A DNA stretch of 9,434 nt from positions 1 to 9,434 of the forward strand of contig JAPOOT010000157.1 in assembly GCA_026713285.1 (NCBI GenBank), in the 5' to 3' direction. This DNA is from Gemmatimonadota bacterium. Lineage in GTDB: Bacteria > JAAXHH01. The notes below the pieces were generated by a model that had not been told where the DNA came from, did not search any database, and was given only the letters and a program-made list of their open reading frames with translations. A program made the position numbers and the translations under genes. Positions 5,604 through 9,434 of the stretch are shown one piece after another (position 1 is the stretch's first letter; every line of letters starts with the position of its first letter).

Positions 5604-6481
5604 TACCCAGGCAGATTATCCAGAAAATCCGGCAGATCGAGATCCGGACCAAGCATCTTGTGAACGACGTGTTCAGTGGAGAGTACCACAGCGTCTTCAA
5701 GGGCCGCGGCATGGAATTCGCCGAGGTGCGCGAATACGAGCCGGGCGACGAGATCCGATCGATCGACTGGAACGTCACCGCCCGGCTGGGACGTCCCTAT
5801 GTCAAGCGGTTCATCGAGGAAAGGGAACTGACGGTCATTCTCATGGCCGACGTCAGTGCATCGGGTCATTTCGGCACGGCGAGCCAGATGAAGAGCGAGA
5901 TCACCGCGGAAATCTGCGCGCTGCTTGCTTTCGCGGCGATCCAGAACAATGACCGCGTCGGCCTCCTCATGTTCACCGATCAGATTGAGAAGTTCATCCC
6001 GCCGAAGAAGGGCCGGACCCATATTCTGCGGGTCATCCGGGAAGTGCTGTACACCCGGCCCGATCACACCGGCACCGACATCACGCAGGCGCTCGATTAC
6101 CTGAACCGGTTGCTGACGCGCAGGAGCATAGTCTTCATCATATCGGATTTTCTCGATTCGGACTATGCCAAGCCGCTGCGGGTGGCGAGCAAACGGCACG
6201 ACGTGGTCGCCGTAACGATCACGGACCCGAGGGAACTCAATCTGCCCGGCATCGGCCTGATCGAACTGGAGGACGCGGAATCGGGAGAGGAAGCGCTCAT
6301 CGACACCACCGACGCCGCATGGCGCAAGCAGTATGCCGAGTACAACGAGGCCATTCGTGAAGACCGCGACCGGCAATTCAGGGTGACCGGCGTGGACGCA
6401 ATCCATATCCGTACGGACGAGCCTTACATCGATCCGCTGATGCAGTTCTTCAAGCTGCGCGAACGCAAAATCGCGCGGTGA
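5600..6481 (+). CDS. DUF58-domain protein (vWA-like MoxR partner)
   Basis: The 293-residue protein is of the DUF58 family, which almost always pairs with MoxR ATPases. Seen: EIRTKHLVNDVFSGEYHS (14-31) and the DUF58 hallmark EYEPGDEIRSIDWNVTAR (45-62) with RPYVKRFIEERELT. A vWA-like domain follows with a MIDAS-type DxSxS motif (Asp84-Val-Ser-Ala-Ser88), a HTGTDI segment near 156-161 and ISDF (181-184), fitting the further metal-site positions. No membrane segment is seen, unlike longer family members. The start is a TTG that overlaps the MoxR stop as TTGA; there is no strong SD, so translation is likely coupled to MoxR. The beginning IPRQIIQKIRQIEIRT agrees with family N-termini. Presumed role: metal-dependent adaptor or substrate recogniser for the MoxR ATPase. 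The BatA/BatB-type vWA proteins that often follow are absent here. Confidence 0.93.
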   Translation: MIPRQIIQKIRQIEIRTKHLVNDVFSGEYHSVFKGRGMEFAEVREYEPGDEIRSIDWNVTARLGRPYVKRFIEERELTVILMADVSASGHFGTASQMKSEITAEICALLAFAAIQNNDRVGLLMFTDQIEKFIPPKKGRTHILRVIREVLYTRPDHTGTDITQALDYLNRLLTRRSIVFIISDFLDSDYAKPLRVASKRHDVVAVTITDPRELNLPGIGLIELEDAESGEEALIDTTDAAWRKQYAEYNEAIREDRDRQFRVTGVDAIHIRTDEPYIDPLMQFFKLRERKIAR

Positions 6482-6537
6482 ATCGAAAACGGCGCGCCGG
6501 ACCGGTCCGCGGGATCGGGTCGAAAGGCAACAAAGGC

Positions 6538-6566
6538 TTGCATTTCATCACTTTGTGCGGTAAATT
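6538..6566 (+). promoter_or_regulatory. Sigma70-type promoter for the Gld-type ABC cluster
   Basis: TTGCAT (6538-6543) and TAAATT (6561-6566) are 17 bp apart in the spacer after the DUF58 gene. Transcription would begin near 6573, about 59 nt before the GTG at 6632. This would put the ABC genes under separate control from MoxR-DUF58, although no clear intrinsic terminator precedes it. GC-rich palindromes (GGCGCGCC, GGACCGGTCC) lie just upstream at about 6491-6510 without a T-run. Confidence 0.5.
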
Positions 6567-6631
6567 AGGTTACTTTGAAAACCGCTGTCCGTTTCGTGCG
6601 AAGCTTGCGGGAAAGGCACTGGGAGCCTGAC

Positions 6632-7579
6632 GTGATAGAAGTAAGGAATCTGACCAAGAAATACGGTAATTTCACCGCGGTCCGGGACGTGAGTTTCCAG
6701 GTCGAAAAGGGCGAGATTCTCGGATTCCTCGGGCCGAATGCCGCGGGCAAGACCACTACCATGCGGGTGCTGACCTGCTTCATGCCCGCGACGGCCGGTA
6801 CCGCCCGGGTGGCAGGGTTCGACACGTTCAACCAATCCCTCGAGGTGCGCCGCAGGGTGGGATACCTCCCGGAGAACGTACCCCTTTACCTGGACATGCG
6901 GGTCCGTCCCTATTTGAATTTCATCGCCCGGATCAAGGATATCCCTTCCCGCGATCGAAAAAAGGCCGTCAACCGCGTAATCGAGCTGGCTGCGCTGGAA
7001 GATGTCGAAAACCGGATCGTCGGGCACTGTTCCAAGGGTTTCCGCCAGCGCGTGGGACTTGCCCAGGCGCTGATACACGACCCCGACGTCCTGATCCTGG
7101 ACGAGCCGACCAACGGTTTGGACCCGAAGCAGATCAACGAGGTCCGCGAGGTGATCAGGAGCTTGTCCGGGGACCATACCATCATTCTCAGCAGTCATAT
7201 TCTGCCCGAGGTGAGCAAGACCTGCGAGCGAGTGCTCATCATCGACCGGGGACGGATCGTGGCCGGGGACACGCCGGCCAACCTGGACGCGCGGCTGCGG
7301 GGTTCGCAATCCATCTCGGTACAGATCCGCGGTCCGGTCAAGGAAGTGATGGACCTGCTGAAGAAGAAAGATGGCGTGGTGGACGTGAAGACCAGGTCTT
7401 CACTCGGCGAAAGCCTCTGGCAATATGACATCGACATCATTCCCGGCAGGGATCTCCGTTCCGAGCTGGCATCGTCGGTGGTCGAAAACAACTGGGATCT
7501 CCTGGAACTCACCACGGCCGGCATGAGCCTGGAAGAGATCTTCCTCGAGCTGACGACCCAGGAAGAGGAGGTTGCCTGA
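6632..7579 (+). CDS. ABC transporter ATP-binding protein, GldA-like
   Basis: The 315-residue ABC ATPase powers the neighbouring ABC-2 permease. Seen: Walker A GPNAAGKT (34-41, with Ala where Gly is more usual), VGYLPENVPLY (77-87) at the Q-loop where Glu replaces Gln, as is common in this ABC-2 subgroup, the signature CSKGFRQRVGLAQAL (133-147) in place of LSGGQ, Walker B VLILDEP (153-159), D-loop GLDP and the switch His in SSHIL (His189). About 95 further residues form the C-terminal regulatory domain typical of GldA and similar proteins. The GTG at 6632 is chosen over an upstream in-frame TTG (6575). It gives the family start MIEVRNLTKKYG, has GGGAG (6621-6625) six bases before it, and the TTG would fall almost on the predicted transcription start. 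The permease follows after two bases. Cargo unknown. Confidence 0.93.
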   Translation: MIEVRNLTKKYGNFTAVRDVSFQVEKGEILGFLGPNAAGKTTTMRVLTCFMPATAGTARVAGFDTFNQSLEVRRRVGYLPENVPLYLDMRVRPYLNFIARIKDIPSRDRKKAVNRVIELAALEDVENRIVGHCSKGFRQRVGLAQALIHDPDVLILDEPTNGLDPKQINEVREVIRSLSGDHTIILSSHILPEVSKTCERVLIIDRGRIVAGDTPANLDARLRGSQSISVQIRGPVKEVMDLLKKKDGVVDVKTRSSLGESLWQYDIDIIPGRDLRSELASSVVENNWDLLELTTAGMSLEEIFLELTTQEEEVA

Positions 7580-7581
7580 CG

Positions 7582-8355
7582 ATGCAGGGATTACTGGCCA
7601 TCTGGGAACGTGAATTGAAGGCCTATTTCATTTCACCGATCTTCTACGCCCTTACGACCGTTTTCATCTTTATCGTAAGTTTCATGTTCTACCAGCAGTT
7701 AGGGTATTACACCCAGTATTTCATGCAGGCCGCGCAGTACCCGACGTTGATGGAGCGGATCAACATCAACGAGATGATCATGCGCCCGCTGTTCAATACC
7801 ATGAGTTTCGTGGCCGTGCTGACGCTCATGCCCATGCTCACCATGCGGGTCTTTTCCGAGGAAAAGAAATCCGGTACGATCGAGCTGCTGCTGACTTCGC
7901 CGGTCCGGGACTGGCACGTGATCCTGGGCAAGTTCCTTGCGGCCTATACCCTGTACACGGCCATGATCGGGCTGACGATGATCTATCCGCTGGTGCTCCA
8001 GGCGTACGGCGATCCCGACTGGGGTCCCATATTGGCCGGCTACCTGGGTCTTCTGCTCCTCGGGGGCGGCGTGATCACCATCGGACTGTTCGCCTCGTCG
8101 CTGACGGAGAACCAGATCGTGGCCGCCGTGATCTGCTTCGGCGCCGCGCTCATACTCTGGATGATGGACGTAGCCGCGGAATCGATGACCGGTACTTTGG
8201 GGGAAATCGTCGGCTACCTGTCCGTGCTGAGGCACTACAATACCTTTGAAAAAGGGATCATCGACTCGACGGACTGCCTGTTTTTCCTCAGTTTCATTTT
8301 CCTGGGCCTGTTCATCACGGTCCGGTCGGTGGAATCGACGCGGTGGCGAGGATAA
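7582..8355 (+). CDS. ABC-2 type transporter permease, GldF-like
   Basis: The 257-residue inner-membrane protein has six likely transmembrane segments, near residues 21-40, 74-91, 115-138, 150-172, 176-198 and 230-247. The N-terminal WERELKAYFISPIFYALTTV is the typical opening of GldF-like permeases. The cytoplasmic MRVFSEEKKSGTIELLLTSPV (about 89-109) is the conserved coupling helix region of ABC-2 permeases that contacts the ATPase. GAGGAGG (7565-7571) precedes the ATG by ten bases, and the gene lies two bases after the ATPase, so the two are co-translated. In Flavobacterium, GldA-GldF-GldG is linked to gliding motility, but similar sets occur in non-gliding bacteria, where the substrate is unknown. 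Confidence 0.92.
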   Translation: MQGLLAIWERELKAYFISPIFYALTTVFIFIVSFMFYQQLGYYTQYFMQAAQYPTLMERININEMIMRPLFNTMSFVAVLTLMPMLTMRVFSEEKKSGTIELLLTSPVRDWHVILGKFLAAYTLYTAMIGLTMIYPLVLQAYGDPDWGPILAGYLGLLLLGGGVITIGLFASSLTENQIVAAVICFGAALILWMMDVAAESMTGTLGEIVGYLSVLRHYNTFEKGIIDSTDCLFFLSFIFLGLFITVRSVESTRWRG

Positions 8356-8426
8356 CGCGTGTCCCGAATGGACGACATGGCCCGCGCCTTCGATAGCGCA
8401 CACCTGGCCAGGGGAGAAACCCGTAC

Positions 8427-9434
8427 ATGAAAAGTCTCGTTTCGTCCGCCGGTTACCTGGGTCTTATACTGGTCCTGGTCAGCGGGTACCTTTACGTCTC
8501 GGATGCGACGACGCAGCGCACGGCGTTGATCGTCCTGCTGGCAGGCCTGGCACTCGGATCGGCCTGGATGGTCTTCGAATGGGAAAAGGTATGGAACCTG
8601 CTCGGACGTCGTACGACAAGATACGGCGCCAACACCGCCGTACTGGTACTGCTGGTAATCGGTATCCTGGCGTTCGCGAACATGATCGGCTCGCGATACA
8701 CCCAGCGGTATGACGCGACGGCCAACAAGCGCTTCAGCCTTGCCGACTTGTCCGTCAGCGTATTGAGCGAACTGGAACAGGAAGTTCACATCGTGGGGTT
8801 TTTCAGATCCAGCGGGCCCGATGCCACGAATCGGCATCTGCTCGACGACATGCTGAATCAGTTTCAGTACCACTCGGATCACATCACGTACGAATTCATA
8901 GACCCCGATCTCGATCCGAGCATAGCGCGCCAGTACAACATCTCCTCCTACGGAACGGTCGTGTTCGAAAGCGAAGGCAAGACCGAGCACATCAACCGTT
9001 ATCTCGAAGAAAACGTGACCAACGCGCTGGTCAAGGTCACGCGCGAAGGCCAGAAGACCGTTTACTTCCTGGAAGGCCACGGCGAACATAACGTCAACCT
9101 GACCGACCAGGCCGGCTACAACAGGATTATGCAGTTGCTCGAGAACCAGAGTTACAGCGTCAGGAGCTTTTCGCTGCTCAGTGAGGTGGAGGTGCCGGCG
9201 GACTGTAACGTGCTGGTGGTGGCCGGTCCCCGTACCAACCTGGTGGGAAACGAGCAGGAAGCCATTCGCAACTACCTGGACCGCGGCGGCCGCGCCCTGT
9301 TTCTGATCAACCCCGACTATCCCGAGGAAAGCGCCGATCTGTCTGCCCTGCTCGCCCACTGGAAGGTGCGGATCGGCGACAACGTCGTGATCGACGAAAG
9401 CGCCGTGGGCAGGTTGCCCGGCATGAACGAGTAC
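8427..9434 (+). CDS. GldG-like ABC transporter auxiliary protein (cut by the window edge)
   Basis: The first 336 residues of a larger membrane-anchored protein are visible; the frame is open to the right edge. Seen: three hydrophobic segments (about 8-24, 33-50 and 69-87), then a large presumably extracytoplasmic or peripheral domain beginning RYDATANKRFSLADLSVSVL (94-113), a form of the conserved GldG opening. VYFLEGHGEHNVNL follows further on, with the hallmark EGHGE of this family (ABC-type uncharacterised transport system, Gld/ABC_transp_aux). The part before the edge continues as a Rossmann-like sheet (NVLVVAGPRTNLVG, LDRGGRALFLINPDYP). The ATG is supported by GGGGAG (8411-8416). It follows the GldF-like permease by 71 bp, so the ATPase, permease and this protein form one module. 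The next gene, outside the window, may be a DUF4340-type protein, as is common in such clusters; this is a prediction. Confidence 0.92.
   Translation, partial: MKSLVSSAGYLGLILVLVSGYLYVSDATTQRTALIVLLAGLALGSAWMVFEWEKVWNLLGRRTTRYGANTAVLVLLVIGILAFANMIGSRYTQRYDATANKRFSLADLSVSVLSELEQEVHIVGFFRSSGPDATNRHLLDDMLNQFQYHSDHITYEFIDPDLDPSIARQYNISSYGTVVFESEGKTEHINRYLEENVTNALVKVTREGQKTVYFLEGHGEHNVNLTDQAGYNRIMQLLENQSYSVRSFSLLSEVEVPADCNVLVVAGPRTNLVGNEQEAIRNYLDRGGRALFLINPDYPEESADLSALLAHWKVRIGDNVVIDESAVGRLPGMNEY

Noticed and set aside
6490..6512. GC-rich palindromes after the DUF58 gene as a possible terminator
   Set aside because: GGCGCGCC and GGACCGGTCC are short separate palindromes with no loop and no T-run, so an intrinsic terminator cannot be supported.
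1..9434. CRISPR arrays, insertion sequences, tRNA or rRNA genes, phage or defence genes
   Set aside because: No regularly spaced direct repeats with unique spacers, no transposase motifs or terminal inverted repeats, and no tRNA cloverleaf or rRNA sequence were recognised on either strand.

Overview
The window is GC-rich bacterial chromosome with dense genes, short spacers and bacterial ribosome-binding sites. It carries eight confident genes plus one well-mapped regulatory spacer. The GroEL is clearly bacterial, with a Gly-Met tail. The mix of a Gfo/Idh/MocA dehydrogenase, an Ldh_2-family dehydrogenase, a MoxR/DUF58 pair and a Gld-type ABC module would fit an uncultivated Gram-negative lineage, for example in the FCB superphylum. 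That placement is an impression from gene content, not a phylogenetic result.

Left part (1-1579, minus strand): an Ldh_2-family NAD(P)-dependent 2-hydroxyacid dehydrogenase is followed, on the same strand, by the N-terminal 137 residues of a Gfo/Idh/MocA dehydrogenase cut by the window edge. They look like a small redox/catabolic operon acting on sugar- or hydroxyacid-type substrates. A 127-bp spacer with a short tandem duplication separates them.

Central spacer (1580-2148): this 569-bp stretch separates the minus-strand pair from groES. It holds a degenerate 39-bp tandem repeat (about 3.4 units), a possible leftward promoter, a 23-bp interrupted dyad, an AT-rich stretch with a sigma70-like promoter, and a perfect sigma54 (-24/-12) promoter match about 100 bp before groES. 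No canonical CIRCE element is visible. Dual sigma70/sigma54 control of the main-type chaperonin operon is the most interesting signal in the window.

Right part (2149-9434, plus strand): groES-groEL ends at a strong intrinsic terminator that runs straight into the ribosome-binding site of an FmdB-type zinc-ribbon gene. This gene is followed at 9 bp by a MoxR AAA+ ATPase, which overlaps a DUF58 (vWA-like) gene by 4 bp. After a 150-bp spacer with its own sigma70-like promoter comes a Gld-type ABC cluster: an ATPase (GldA-like), an ABC-2 permease (GldF-like) and the first 336 residues of a GldG-like auxiliary membrane protein cut by the right edge. The MoxR/DUF58 pair (chaperone-like ATPase plus putative metal-binding adaptor) and the ABC/GldG module probably serve cell-envelope functions, but no substrate can be read from the sequence.
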